Source of the DNA: JACJWR01 sp964474045
Lineage (GTDB): Bacteria; Actinomycetota; Actinomycetes; S36-B12; UBA10799
Reading direction: 5' to 3'
Assembly: GCA_964474045.1 (NCBI GenBank)
Contig: CAYYRC010000014.1
Coordinates: forward strand, 24,049-88,048
Length of the DNA: 64,000 nt
Part shown: piece by piece, positions 17,032-26,082 of the stretch
Position numbering within the stretch: the stretch's first letter is position 1
Layout: each line of letters starts with the position of its first letter
Translations under genes and position numbers: made by a program
Notes under the pieces: model-generated
Databases searched by the model: none
The model's input: only the letters and a program-made list of their open reading frames with translations
What the model was told of the DNA's origin: nothing

Positions 17032-17961
17032 ATGAGCACCCCTCGTTCCACCCGGACCTATGCCGCAGCGTGTTTCGTGGGCGGTGCGGCGATGGTCGCG
17101 CTGACGGCCTGCGGCGGCGGCTCGTCCAGTGGATCCGCCAGCGGCAGCGGCTCGGCCTCTGCCGCCGCGCTCCCGAGCGTGTCCGCCGATGCCACCCTCG
17201 CCGCCCAGGTGCCCGAGGCCATCAAGTCCACCGGCAAGCTGTCGTTCGGCACCGACGCCTCCTACGCGCCCAACGAGTTCATCGGCCCGGACGGCTCCAC
17301 CATCGAGGGCTTCGACATCGACCTGGGCAACGCTGTCGCGCAGAAGCTCGGCCTGCAGGCCACGTGGGCCAACGCCGGCTTCGACTCGCTCATCGTCGGC
17401 GTCACCAACGGCAAGTACAACAGCTCGATGTCCTCGTTCACCATCACTCCTGAGCGCGAGCAGCAGGTCAACATGATCAGCTACTTCAACGCCGGCACCC
17501 AGTGGGCCGTGGCCAAGGGCAACCCGCAGAAGGTGAGCATCGACGACGCCTGCGGCAAGTCCGTTGGCGTGCAGAAGGCCACCGTGCAGGTGCCCGACAT
17601 CGAGGCCCGCAGCGCCAAGTGCACCGCCGCCGGCAAGCCGGCGATCGACATCCAGCAGTTCAACCTGCAGTCCGACGTCACCACCGCCGTCACCAGCGGC
17701 AAGGTGGACGCGATGCTCGCGGACTCGCCGGTGATCGGCTATGCAGTCCAGCAGTCCCCGCAGCTCGAGGCGCTCGGCGACGTCTACGACTCGGCTCCCT
17801 ACGGCATCGTGGTGCCCAAGGACCAGGCCGCCTTCGCCGCGACCGTCCAGTCCGCGGTGCAGTCCCTGATCGACGACGGCTCCTACAAGAAGATCGTCGA
17901 CAAGTGGGGTGTCTCGCAGGGCTCCATCACCAAGTCCGAGCTCAACCCCTCGCAGTCCTAG
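17032..17961 (+). CDS. Amino acid ABC transporter substrate-binding lipoprotein (SBP_bac_3)
   Basis: The 309-residue family-3 solute-binding protein has a signal peptide with lipobox LTAC (C27) and a Gly/Ser/Ala linker. The binding fold begins with LSFGTDASYAPNEFI and GFDIDLGNAVAQKLG; further family motifs are DSLIVGVTNGKYNSSMSSFT and GKVDAMLADSP. It captures a polar amino acid outside the membrane and delivers it to the permease encoded next. GGAG lies upstream of the ATG. It is the first gene of a three-gene operon. Which amino acid it binds cannot be read from the sequence. Confidence 0.93.
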   Translation: MSTPRSTRTYAAACFVGGAAMVALTACGGGSSSGSASGSGSASAAALPSVSADATLAAQVPEAIKSTGKLSFGTDASYAPNEFIGPDGSTIEGFDIDLGNAVAQKLGLQATWANAGFDSLIVGVTNGKYNSSMSSFTITPEREQQVNMISYFNAGTQWAVAKGNPQKVSIDDACGKSVGVQKATVQVPDIEARSAKCTAAGKPAIDIQQFNLQSDVTTAVTSGKVDAMLADSPVIGYAVQQSPQLEALGDVYDSAPYGIVVPKDQAAFAATVQSAVQSLIDDGSYKKIVDKWGVSQGSITKSELNPSQS

Positions 17962-17973
17962 GCGGCGAGCGGC

Positions 17974-18909
17974 ATGCCCACCCAGCAGCAGAGCACCCGC
18001 ACGGGTGAGGGATCGCACCACGATCCCATCCAGGCTGTTCCCGTGCGCCACCCTGGGCGCTGGGTGGGCGCCGCCGTCATCGCCGTCCTGGCGGCGATGT
18101 TCATCCACAGCCTGCTCACCAACCCCAACTGGAACTGGCCCCTGATCGGCGACTGGATCTTCTCGCCGCCGATCCTCAAGGGCGTCGGGGTGACGCTCGT
18201 GCTGACGTTCCTGGCGATGGTGATCGGCCTGGTGCTGGGCGTGGTGCTGGCCGTGATGCGGCTGTCGCCCAACCCGGTGATGAGCAGCGCCGCCTGGGTG
18301 TTCGTGTGGGTGTTCCGCGGTACCCCGGTGTACGTGCAGCTGTTCATGTGGGGCTCCCTCATCGCGCTCTACCAGACGCTGTCGCTGGGGATCCCGTTCG
18401 GCCCGGAGCTGCTGACGTTCTCCACCAAGACGCTGATCCCCGCGTTCGTGGCGGCGCTGCTGGGGCTCGGGCTGAACGAGGCCGCCTACATGTCCGAGAT
18501 CGTCCGGGCCGGCATCCTGAGCGTGGACGAGGGGCAGGAGGAGGCCGCCACGGCGCTGGGCATGAGCCGCATGCAGACGTTGCGCCACATCGTCCTGCCG
18601 CAGGCTATGCGCGTGATCGTGCCGCCCACCGGCAACGAGACGATCTCCATGCTGAAGACCACCTCGCTGGTCATCGCGATCCCGCTCACGACGGAGCTGT
18701 TCTTCCAGGCCCAGGTGATCGGCAACCGGCTGTTCCAGCCCTTCCCCATGGCTGTCATGGCCAGCATCTGGTACCTGGCGCTGACGTCGGTGCTGATGGT
18801 GTGCCAGTACTACATCGAGCGGTACTACGCCCGCGGCGCCATGCGCGACCTGCCACCCACGCCGCTGCAGAAACTGCGGACCAGGCTGGGATGGGGTGGC
18901 TCCAAGTGA
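17974..18909 (+). CDS. Amino acid ABC transporter permease (HisM/GlnP type)
   Basis: A 311-residue inner-membrane permease. A hydrophilic N-terminal extension of about 25 residues is followed by one helix (residues 30-47) and then the canonical five-helix His/Glu/Gln/Arg-type domain. The EAA loop for ATPase contact is EEAATALGMSRMQTLRHIVLPQA. Motifs such as VFRGTPVYVQLFMWG and LGLNEAAYMSEIVRAGI fit the family closely. It starts 12 bases after the binding-protein gene and overlaps the ATPase gene. It probably works as a homodimer, since no second permease gene is present. Confidence 0.94.
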   Translation: MPTQQQSTRTGEGSHHDPIQAVPVRHPGRWVGAAVIAVLAAMFIHSLLTNPNWNWPLIGDWIFSPPILKGVGVTLVLTFLAMVIGLVLGVVLAVMRLSPNPVMSSAAWVFVWVFRGTPVYVQLFMWGSLIALYQTLSLGIPFGPELLTFSTKTLIPAFVAALLGLGLNEAAYMSEIVRAGILSVDEGQEEAATALGMSRMQTLRHIVLPQAMRVIVPPTGNETISMLKTTSLVIAIPLTTELFFQAQVIGNRLFQPFPMAVMASIWYLALTSVLMVCQYYIERYYARGAMRDLPPTPLQKLRTRLGWGGSK

Positions 18910-19715
18910 GCGCGACCCAGCCCGGCAGCGCGGCGGGCACGGCGGGCACCGCTTCGGAGCTGATGGTGCAGGCGATCGAGGTGCACAAGTACTTCGGGCG
19001 CAACCAGGTTCTGCGCGGCATCAACCTCGAGGTCAAGCGCGGCGAGGTCGCCTGTATCGTCGGGCCGTCCGGCGGGGGCAAGTCCACGTTCCTGCGCTGC
19101 ATCAACCACCTGGAGAAGATCGACGCCGGGCAGCTGTTCGTCGAGGGCGAGCTGATCGGCTACAAGCGCCGCGGCGACAAGTTGCACGAGATGAAGGACA
19201 AGGAGGTCGCCGAGCAGCGCAGGTCGATCGGCATGGTCTTTCAGCGCTTCAACCTTTTTCCGCACATGACGGCGGCGCAGAACGTGATGGCCGGCCCGAC
19301 CATCGTGCAGCGCAAGGACAAGGCGCAGACCCGTGAGCGCGCCATCGAGCTGCTGGGCAAAGTGGGCCTGGGCGACCGCGGCGACAGCTATCCGATGCAG
19401 CTGTCCGGCGGCCAGCAGCAGCGCGTCGCCATCGCCCGGGCGCTGGCGATGGACCCCGACCTCATGCTCTTCGACGAGCCGACCTCGGCGCTCGACCCGG
19501 AGCTCGTCGGCGACGTGCTCGATGTCATGCGACGCCTGGCCGACAGCGGTATGACGATGGTGGTCGTGACGCACGAGATCGGCTTCGCCCGCGAGGTGGG
19601 CGACACCCTGGCCTTCATCGACAACGGCGTGGTGGCCGACTTCGGGCCGCCCAAGGAACTGCTGGCCAACCCAACGAGCGAGCGGTTCAGGGCGTTCCTG
19701 GGCAAGGTGCTCTGA
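18906..19715 (+). CDS. Amino acid ABC transporter ATP-binding protein (GlnQ type)
   Basis: A 269-residue ATPase with Walker A GPSGGGKST, signature LSGGQQQR, Walker B LMLFDEPTSALDPE and the switch His in VTHE. It energises import by the preceding permease. The GTG start overlaps the permease stop (GTGA). An ATG 57 bases later is an alternative, since the domain proper starts near VQAIEVHKYFG. An insertion around residues 75-95 (GYKRRGDKLHEMKDKE) is slightly longer than in GlnQ and is common in actinobacterial members. Confidence 0.94.
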   Translation: MSATQPGSAAGTAGTASELMVQAIEVHKYFGRNQVLRGINLEVKRGEVACIVGPSGGGKSTFLRCINHLEKIDAGQLFVEGELIGYKRRGDKLHEMKDKEVAEQRRSIGMVFQRFNLFPHMTAAQNVMAGPTIVQRKDKAQTRERAIELLGKVGLGDRGDSYPMQLSGGQQQRVAIARALAMDPDLMLFDEPTSALDPELVGDVLDVMRRLADSGMTMVVVTHEIGFAREVGDTLAFIDNGVVADFGPPKELLANPTSERFRAFLGKVL

Positions 19716-19803
19716 GCCTCGCGCCAGCGCCGTCCGGGCCGTTGTGCGGTCGGCGGCGGGGCCAGGAGTGGATTCCCGCGTCAGCACCGGTCAGGATCAG
19801 GGC

Positions 19804-21306
19804 ATGGGATCAGCCGCGGACGACAATGGTCAGGGCGTCGAGTTTCCCCTGGTGGACGGCCGGCGCAGCTCCACCGCGGTAGGCCGGGAGGCGTGCGCGG
19901 CTGCGGCCGACGCGGTCAGTGAGTCGGACGCTGAGACCATCAGGGCGACCGACGACTGGCGCTCCGGCTATCTGACGCCGTTCCGCCGCCTGACCGAGCT
20001 CGCCGCTGACTCGCCGGAGGCGGCGCTGGCTCTCAGCTCAGCCGGTCTGGAGTACCTGCGCGCCACGATGCAGTTCGACCGGGACGGCGACCCAGTCGCG
20101 GTGGCCGACCTGGAGATGCCGGATCAGCCCGCGCTGCGGCTGCACCGCGTGCGCGGAAGCGCGACTCCCGTGACTCAGCTCGTGGTGCCCTTCGAGGGCA
20201 GGCGCCTGGCGGGCGACGATCTGCGGCGCCAACTGGACACATGGGTGAGCGATGGCATCGTCGAACCCGGGTTCCGCGACGCCATCGGCGGGGTCATCGA
20301 CAACCCGGATTGGCTCGACACCTCCGACACCTCCGTGGTCGTGCTGGGTGCGGGGGCCGAGATGGGCCCGCTGCGGTCCCTGCTGCGCTGGGGCGGGCGC
20401 GTCGTCGGCGTGGATCTGCGCCGCCCAGAGCTGTGGCGGCGGCTGCTTGCCACCGCGCGCGACGGCGCCGGGACGCTGGAGGTGCCGGTTCCCGAGGTCG
20501 CACCGACCAGCCTGGACGATGACCAGGTGGCGGCCCAGGCCGGTGCCGACCTCATCGCCCAGACGCCGGACGTCGCCCGGCTGGTCGCCGGCATCGAAGG
20601 CCCGCTGGTGCTCGGCAACTACGCCTACGCCGATGGCGCCGACCATGTGCGGGTGTCGATGGCCGCCGATGCGCTGGCTGTGGAGCTGGCCGACCGTGCC
20701 GACGTCATGCTGGCCTACCTGGCCACGCCGACCGATGCCTTCGCCGTGCCCTGGCGCGACGTCGAGATCTCGCAGGGGCGTTGGGACCATCGGCGCACCC
20801 GGCTCGTGCAGCCGCCGCTACACCTGTTGGGCACGTTCAAGCGCAACTACTCCGACACCATCACCACCTCCGACGGCACCCGCCTGGGCATCGCCGACTG
20901 CCTCGTTCCGCAGCAGGGACCCAACTACGCGCTCGCCAAGCGCCTCCAGCGCTGGCGGGCCGTGGTGGCGCGCAACGCGGGAACGAGGGTGTCGTTGAAC
21001 GTGGCGCCGGCGACGCGGACGCGTTCGGTGGTGAAGAACAGGCTGCTGGCAGCCGCCTACGCAGGCGCGCACCGCTTCGGGATCAGGGTCTTCGATCCCG
21101 GGACGGCGAACACGTTGATGGCCGCCATGCTGGTGCACGATCTGCGCAACCCGGACGCGGCGGCGAACCCCGCCGTGGCGCTGTCCAACCCGATGGACCT
21201 GTTCTCCCGCGCCGCCAACCACGGCGGACTGTGGACCACGGGCTACGAGCCGCGCTCGGTCCTGGGCGTCGCGGCGCTGCTGGGGATGTTCGAGTCGCGC
21301 GCCTAG
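19804..21306 (+). CDS. Unrecognised 500-residue cytoplasmic protein with a Rossmann-like segment
   Basis: I cannot assign a family. There is no signal peptide or membrane helix. A nucleotide-binding-like stretch VVVLGAGAEMGPLRSLLRWGG near residues 178-198 is followed by VVGVDLRRPELWRRLL, which resembles an NAD- or SAM-binding beta-alpha-beta unit. Later blocks include LGNYAYADGADHVRVS and KRNYSDTITTSDGTRLG. The ATG at 19804 is chosen because CAGGAT lies six bases before it; a GTG 60 bases earlier is possible. It stands between the ABC operon and the converging phosphate transporter. Confidence 0.75.
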   Translation: MGSAADDNGQGVEFPLVDGRRSSTAVGREACAAAADAVSESDAETIRATDDWRSGYLTPFRRLTELAADSPEAALALSSAGLEYLRATMQFDRDGDPVAVADLEMPDQPALRLHRVRGSATPVTQLVVPFEGRRLAGDDLRRQLDTWVSDGIVEPGFRDAIGGVIDNPDWLDTSDTSVVVLGAGAEMGPLRSLLRWGGRVVGVDLRRPELWRRLLATARDGAGTLEVPVPEVAPTSLDDDQVAAQAGADLIAQTPDVARLVAGIEGPLVLGNYAYADGADHVRVSMAADALAVELADRADVMLAYLATPTDAFAVPWRDVEISQGRWDHRRTRLVQPPLHLLGTFKRNYSDTITTSDGTRLGIADCLVPQQGPNYALAKRLQRWRAVVARNAGTRVSLNVAPATRTRSVVKNRLLAAAYAGAHRFGIRVFDPGTANTLMAAMLVHDLRNPDAAANPAVALSNPMDLFSRAANHGGLWTTGYEPRSVLGVAALLGMFESRA

Positions 21307-21349
21307 TGCCCCTGGAGCACGGCTGGCGCGCCTGGCACCCCTGGCGCGC

Positions 21350-22543
21350 TTAGAGGCGGTGCTCGGCGCTGTCGTCCGCGGGGTGAGTGAGCTCGGCCTC
21401 GGTCGGCAGCTCGGCCTCGACGTCGTCGGCGGTGGTGGAGTGCAGCATCAGGTGCCCCGCCCACAGCAGCAGCGCCACGATCACCAGCGCCGGCGCGATC
21501 ACCGCCAGCGCACCCGGCAGCACCGTCAGCCTGAACGTCACGAAGCCCACCAAACCGGCGGCGGGCATGGTCAGGCACCACGCGATGACCATGCTGCGCA
21601 GCACCCGCCAATTGACCCGGCGGCGGTGGCCCACGCCGGAGCCGATGATGGACGACGACACGGCCTGGGTAGTGGAGATCGGGACCCCCAGGCTGGTGGC
21701 CCCCTCGATGGCCGCGACGGAGCCGATGTTCGCAGCCAGGCCTGATGCCCGGGTGATGCGGGTGATCTTCAGGCCCATGGTCTCGATGATCTTCCAGCCG
21801 CCCCACACGGTTCCCGCAGCGATGGCCGCGTTGGCCCCGAGGATCACCCAGAAGGGTGTCGGCACGTTCCCGGTTGGATCGGTCGCCAGGTAGCCGCTCG
21901 CGGCCAGCGTCGCCGTCACGACGCCCATCGTCTTCTGCGCGTCGTTGGAGCCGTGGCCCCAGGACACCCAGGCCGACGACGCGACCTGGGCCCAGCGGAA
22001 GAACTCGGCGTCCTCGTGGATGTCGAACAGGCGCTGGATGCCGCGGACCGCCCACATCGCCAGCACGGCGATGGCGAAGGCGGCTGCGGGTGAGACGACG
22101 ATGGCGATGGCTGTGGTGTCCACCGACGACCAGGAGACCGCCGACACGCCGCCGGCCGAGATACCCGCCCCTACGAGCCCGCCGACCAGGGCGTGCGACG
22201 ACGACGAGGGCAGGCCGAGGTGCCACGTCAGGTAGTTCCAGAAGACGGCGCCGATGAGCGCCGCCAGCGTCACGCGAACGCCGTACGGCACGGCGCCTTG
22301 GGCGACAGCGGGCAGGTGCTCCAGCCGGACGGTCTTGGCGATGGTGCTCGCCACCGCGGTGCCGACGACGAAGGCGGGCAGGAAGTTGAAGGCTGCAGAG
22401 AGCCATACCGCGTGCCGGGGAGTGAGCGACTTGGTGGCGATGACCGTCGAGGTGGCGTTGGCAGCGTCATGGAACCCGTTGGTGAAGTCGAACAGGACGG
22501 CCAGGCCAACGGTGACTATCACGGAGATCAGAACGAACCCCAC
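21350..22543 (-). CDS. pit: Inorganic phosphate transporter, PiT family
   Basis: A 397-residue membrane protein with the PiT signature DFTNGFHDAANATSTV in the first helix and its inverted second copy WGHGSNDAQKTMGVV. About ten transmembrane segments surround a loop rich in charged residues. PiT proteins import metal-phosphate with protons at low affinity. The GTG at 22543 starts the protein just before helix 1 and has CACAGT six bases upstream; a GTG at 22561 is an alternative. No PhoU-like partner is next to it. It converges with the unknown 500-residue gene, 43 bases apart. Confidence 0.93.
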   Translation of the reverse strand: MGFVLISVIVTVGLAVLFDFTNGFHDAANATSTVIATKSLTPRHAVWLSAAFNFLPAFVVGTAVASTIAKTVRLEHLPAVAQGAVPYGVRVTLAALIGAVFWNYLTWHLGLPSSSSHALVGGLVGAGISAGGVSAVSWSSVDTTAIAIVVSPAAAFAIAVLAMWAVRGIQRLFDIHEDAEFFRWAQVASSAWVSWGHGSNDAQKTMGVVTATLAASGYLATDPTGNVPTPFWVILGANAAIAAGTVWGGWKIIETMGLKITRITRASGLAANIGSVAAIEGATSLGVPISTTQAVSSSIIGSGVGHRRRVNWRVLRSMVIAWCLTMPAAGLVGFVTFRLTVLPGALAVIAPALVIVALLLWAGHLMLHSTTADDVEAELPTEAELTHPADDSAEHRL

Positions 22544-22948
22544 ACAACCACTGTGACTCACGGCGCTCGGCTCGCCGTGCACCACCCCCATCGGATGTGA
22601 GCCGGGCAGCCGGAGGCGCAATGACCGCCGCCGAGTTCAGCGCCATCGCCACCGCATCCGACTCCACTACGCAGGGCATCATCAGCGCGACGAGCGCGAT
22701 CAGCGCCGGCGTGCTGGCGGAGACCGCCCTGGGCCTGGTCTCCAGAGTCCAGCCACCGACGGGAACGGGACTTGCCCACTGGCTCGGCAGGCGGGTGCCG
22801 ACGGCGACTATGTACGTACTGGTCCCTGGAATCCTTGCCGTAGCGCTGATGGTCATGCGCTGGGACTCTCGGATAAGCAGGCTGCACAACGCGCAGTGGC
22901 GCTCGCCGAGGGAGCGCCACTGGCCGAACTGGCCCTATCGCTGCCGGA
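22544..22948. other. Intergenic region, no convincing gene
   Basis: About 400 bases lie between the PiT start and the end of the sigma factor gene. Open frames exist on both strands, including one of about 124 codons from 22621, but they lack motifs and overlap flanking genes. The PiT promoter should lie at the lower-coordinate end. Confidence 0.45.
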
Positions 22949-24433
22949 TCACTCGGGGACAGGCACCACGTAGATGGTCGTGGCGGCGGGGGTAGGGACG
23001 ATCGTCGGCACGACCGCCCACGGGACCGATGGTGCCGTTGCCGGGGGAGGCGAGTAGGCGATCCCGGGCTCCGGCAGGATCCCGATGACGGGCGTCGACG
23101 GCGCTGACATGGGCGCGGGTTCGGCCGCCGGGGTGTCAGCCAGCCAGGGCGTTGGATCCGTCGCCGCCAGGGTCGGAGCCGTGGCCGGCTGCTCCCCAGC
23201 GCCGTCCGGCGGCGGGGAGGCGGGCTGGGTTCCGACGAGCGCGACTGCCTGATCCGGTGGTGGCGCGGCCGTCGGGGACTGGGCTTCGTCGGCTGGCTCG
23301 ACCGCCGCCGGCAAGCCACCTGCGGTCGCGTCGGCCGGTGCTGTCGAGGTTGCCGGCATGACGTTCATCTGAACGGCTACCGCCGCGGCCTCCTGCGGCT
23401 GGGTGGATTGGGTCGGCTGGGACGCCACGGTCTGGCTCCTGGGCGCACCGGCGGGGCTCTGTGTGCCAGCGCCCTGGCCGCTCCCGGAGCTGGCCGGCAC
23501 GGCGCTCGTAACTGGCCGCGGATCACCCTCGACGGAGGTGCCCAGCGCCGTCGCCCCGAGCCCGACCAGCACGGCGAGTATCGCCGCGGACGCCGCTGCC
23601 ATCGCGGCGCCACGCGCCAGCCCCGAGCGCGCGGTGCCACTGCCCGCCGGTGTCGCTCCGCCCGTGGTCGCAGCAAGCACGCGGTCGGCAAGTTGGGCCG
23701 GCGCCGGTTGCAGCGGCCACGCGTACGACGACGACAGCTCCGCGACCAGGGCGGTCCGGCGCCGCCCGCACGTCGCACAGGCATCGACGTGACGGGCAAC
23801 CCGCTTGCGTGTCAGCGCGTCGAACTTGGCACCGTCCACGATGCTCGCGAGCCCGGTGCAGTCCTGCCCGCCGACGCGGAACACCACCAACGCCCCCACT
23901 GCGCGCTGGAACTGCTGCTTGGCCCGCGACAGCCGCGCTGAGGCCTGGTTCGTCGGCATCCCCAAGGCCGCGCCGATCTCGTCGGTCGCCAGTTCGTGCC
24001 GGAGTGCCAGCTCCAGCAGCTCGCGGTCGGAGGCGTTCAGCCCCGGCAGCACTTGATCGACCAGCGCCGCCGCATCGTCGGCGGCCAACCCCCGGTCGAG
24101 GTCGATTGTGGTGTCCTTCATGGGACCCGCCGCCTCCAGGTCCGCGACGCGGCTGGACTGCCGATGGTGGCGCAGGCACTCGTTGCGGCAGATGGCGTAG
24201 AGCCAGGGACGCAACTTGTCTGGGTCGCGCAGCTGGCCGATCCGGTCGCGTGCGAGCAGGAACGTGTCCGCCACCGCGTCGGCCGCAGCATCCCGGTCAC
24301 GCGTCTGCGTGATGGCGTAGGTGTAGAGGCGGTCGGCATAGGCCGCGTACAGGCCCGCCAACCCCGAGGCCCCGTCGTTCTGCAGCCCCTCGGCGAGGGC
24401 CCGATCACCCTGCGGTTCAGCCGAACCTGCCAT
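22949..24433 (-). CDS. ECF sigma factor fused to zinc finger, membrane helix and Pro-rich exterior domain
   Basis: The protein has 494 residues. Sigma region 2 (LYAAYADRLYTYAITQTRDR, DKLRPWLYAICRNECLRH) and region 4 (LNASDRELLELALRHELATDEIG) fill about residues 20-190. An H-x3-C-x2-C zinc finger (RHVDACATCGRR) is near residue 220. One transmembrane helix near residues 280-305 is followed by about 190 Pro/Ala/Thr-rich residues outside the cell. This single chain joins a sigma factor, an anti-sigma-like finger and a membrane sensor. Such fused ECFs are known in some groups. Release by proteolysis is the obvious model but is inferred. Confidence 0.87.
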   Translation of the reverse strand: MAGSAEPQGDRALAEGLQNDGASGLAGLYAAYADRLYTYAITQTRDRDAAADAVADTFLLARDRIGQLRDPDKLRPWLYAICRNECLRHHRQSSRVADLEAAGPMKDTTIDLDRGLAADDAAALVDQVLPGLNASDRELLELALRHELATDEIGAALGMPTNQASARLSRAKQQFQRAVGALVVFRVGGQDCTGLASIVDGAKFDALTRKRVARHVDACATCGRRRTALVAELSSSYAWPLQPAPAQLADRVLAATTGGATPAGSGTARSGLARGAAMAAASAAILAVLVGLGATALGTSVEGDPRPVTSAVPASSGSGQGAGTQSPAGAPRSQTVASQPTQSTQPQEAAAVAVQMNVMPATSTAPADATAGGLPAAVEPADEAQSPTAAPPPDQAVALVGTQPASPPPDGAGEQPATAPTLAATDPTPWLADTPAAEPAPMSAPSTPVIGILPEPGIAYSPPPATAPSVPWAVVPTIVPTPAATTIYVVPVPE

Positions 24434-24440
24434 GCGTTCC

Positions 24441-24446
24441 ACGATA
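24441..24446 (-). promoter_or_regulatory. Candidate -10 box before membrane-fused sigma factor
   Basis: TATCGT, read on the minus strand, lies seven bases before the ATG at 24433. A leaderless message would result. Confidence 0.45.
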
Positions 24447-24629
24447 CGCCTTCCTCTCGGTGGTGGGGCTGGTCGAAAAGCGGGTGCTGGTGCGCGCGGG
24501 TGGGGTGCGCCGGTGCCCCGGCAGGTGACGCGGCCATGGCTCCTCCTTGCAGCGTGCGACGCCGGTGCGCGGCTCCCGGAGACACTCCCGGAACCGCGCA
24601 CTTGGCTGGTGGCGACAAAGCCCTGCGGG

Positions 24630-25310
24630 TCACGGACGCACGGGAAGGTCGGGGAACGGTACGGCAGGCAGAGTGGCGACCGGCGGGTTGAGCTCGATCA
24701 CCGTCGGGCCGGGGGTCGGTCCCGGGGTCGGGGCCAGGCCGTTCTCCACCAGGTCGTGGAGCCGCGCCCACTGATCACTGAGGTCCAGCACCGGGCCCTG
24801 TGGCGGGTTGCTGGCCCCCGGCGTCGGGTCGGCGGGGGCCGGGTCCGCGGGCGCGGGGTCGGCGGGCTGGGCGGGGTCGGCTGGCTGTGCAGGGTCGGCG
24901 GGGTCGGCTGGCGCCGGGTCGGTGGGAGGGTTGGTGGTGGAGCCGTCCTCCGGGGTTGTCGCCGCCTCGCCGGTGCCGGGCACCGTCGTCTGTCCACCCT
25001 CGGTGGACCACCACTCACCCGTGGTTCCTGTCCCTTGCCGGCCGCCGCCGCTTCCGCTTCCGGCGCCGCTCCCGGTCCCGGTGGCGCCGGCACCACTCGT
25101 CGTCCCCGACGATCCGGCCTGACCACCGGTGGTCGCACCGGTGGAGCCAGTCGCGCCCGTGGAACCCTGGCTCGGTGGCTGCTGGACCCGGACGTGGACC
25201 TGCGGCGGCTGCTGCTGGCCACCGGCGCTGAAGGAGCACCCCGTCAGGGCCGCCCCGGCGAGGGCGATCGTGGCGACGATAGTGCGGGTGCGGTGTGCCT
25301 TGGTGTTCAT
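24630..25310 (-). CDS. Gly/Pro/Thr-rich lipoprotein
   Basis: A 226-residue lipoprotein with signal peptide and lipobox LTGC (C25). The mature part is low complexity: a Gln/Pro/Val start, Gly/Ser/Thr repeats to about residue 115, then Pro/Ala/Asp repeats. A short ordered-looking C-terminus (DLSDQWARLHDLVENGL) may be the functional piece. It may span the cell wall. GGAGG lies five bases before the ATG. It is on the same strand as, and 196 bases upstream of, the membrane-fused sigma factor, whose exterior is also Pro-rich. A functional link is possible but unproven. Confidence 0.7.
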   Translation of the reverse strand: MNTKAHRTRTIVATIALAGAALTGCSFSAGGQQQPPQVHVRVQQPPSQGSTGATGSTGATTGGQAGSSGTTSGAGATGTGSGAGSGSGGGRQGTGTTGEWWSTEGGQTTVPGTGEAATTPEDGSTTNPPTDPAPADPADPAQPADPAQPADPAPADPAPADPTPGASNPPQGPVLDLSDQWARLHDLVENGLAPTPGPTPGPTVIELNPPVATLPAVPFPDLPVRP

Positions 25311-25470
25311 TTCGACCTCCGTTGTGAGTGCCTGACACGGGTAAGAGGCGCGAGGGTCGGGTGGCCAACAGAAAATCATCCAGAGATTCCGAGGAATCTT
25401 CAGCGGGAGTCAGCTCCTGCACTTCACCAGCGCGCACGTCCCCGCTGGGTCGTTGTGCTTGACTCGCCCG

Positions 25471-26082
25471 GTGGAAACCTCGGTGCTGCTGCGTCCGGCG
25501 ACGCCGGCGGATGCGCCATTCCTGGCCTGGGGCCTCGACGAGGCCGCCGGGGGACTTTTCGCGGCCATGTTCGGCGGCGGCCGCGCCGTCCTCACGCGGG
25601 TCATGGCGCAACCGCAGCATGCCTTCTCCTTCCAGCACGTCACGGTCGCCGAGGTGGACGGCCGCCCCGCCGGAATGTGTCAAGGCTTCGGCTTTGGCAC
25701 GCCGGGCGGTGGGCTGGCGTTGGCGCGGGCTGCAGGGGTGCGTTCTGTTCGGGCGGGGGTCGTGGCGCTGGCACTGCTGCCGGCGGTCACCGCCCTCACG
25801 CGCCATGCGCAGGGGGAGTGGTACCTGCAGGCGATCGCCGTGGTCCCCGACTTCAGGGGCGTCGGCGTCGGAACGGCACTCTTCGCCGACGCCTTCGACC
25901 GGGCCCGCGCAACCGACGACTCCGACCGGCTGGTGCTGGATGTCGAGCGCGACAACCACCGCGCCAGGGCGCTCTACGAGCGGCTCGGCCTCGTCGTCAC
26001 TTCGACCTCCCGTCGGGCGGTCCTCGCCAACAACGTCCAAGTCCAGCGAATGGCGGCACCCCTTGACACGACCGTCCGATAG
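25471..26082 (+). CDS. GNAT-family N-acetyltransferase
   Basis: This 203-residue protein has the GNAT acetyl-CoA site: LQAIAVVPDFRGVGVGTALF near residues 125-145 is motif A with R/Q-x-x-G-x-G/A. NHRARALYERLGLV is the C-terminal motif. The substrate is unknown; small-molecule or protein amine acetylation in the cytoplasm is typical. GTG at 25471 is chosen over an upstream TTG because the fold starts at VLLRPATPADAPF. It overlaps the start of the following MFS gene. Confidence 0.88.
   Translation: METSVLLRPATPADAPFLAWGLDEAAGGLFAAMFGGGRAVLTRVMAQPQHAFSFQHVTVAEVDGRPAGMCQGFGFGTPGGGLALARAAGVRSVRAGVVALALLPAVTALTRHAQGEWYLQAIAVVPDFRGVGVGTALFADAFDRARATDDSDRLVLDVERDNHRARALYERLGLVVTSTSRRAVLANNVQVQRMAAPLDTTVR

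Noticed and set aside
17026..18588. A 520-codon minus-strand frame across the ABC transporter genes
   Set aside because: Composition is Arg/His/Gly/Val-rich shadow; the plus-strand genes have clear domains.
22621..22995. Possible small gene of about 124 codons
   Set aside because: No motif, overlaps the sigma factor gene by about 47 bases, and an equally open frame exists on the other strand.
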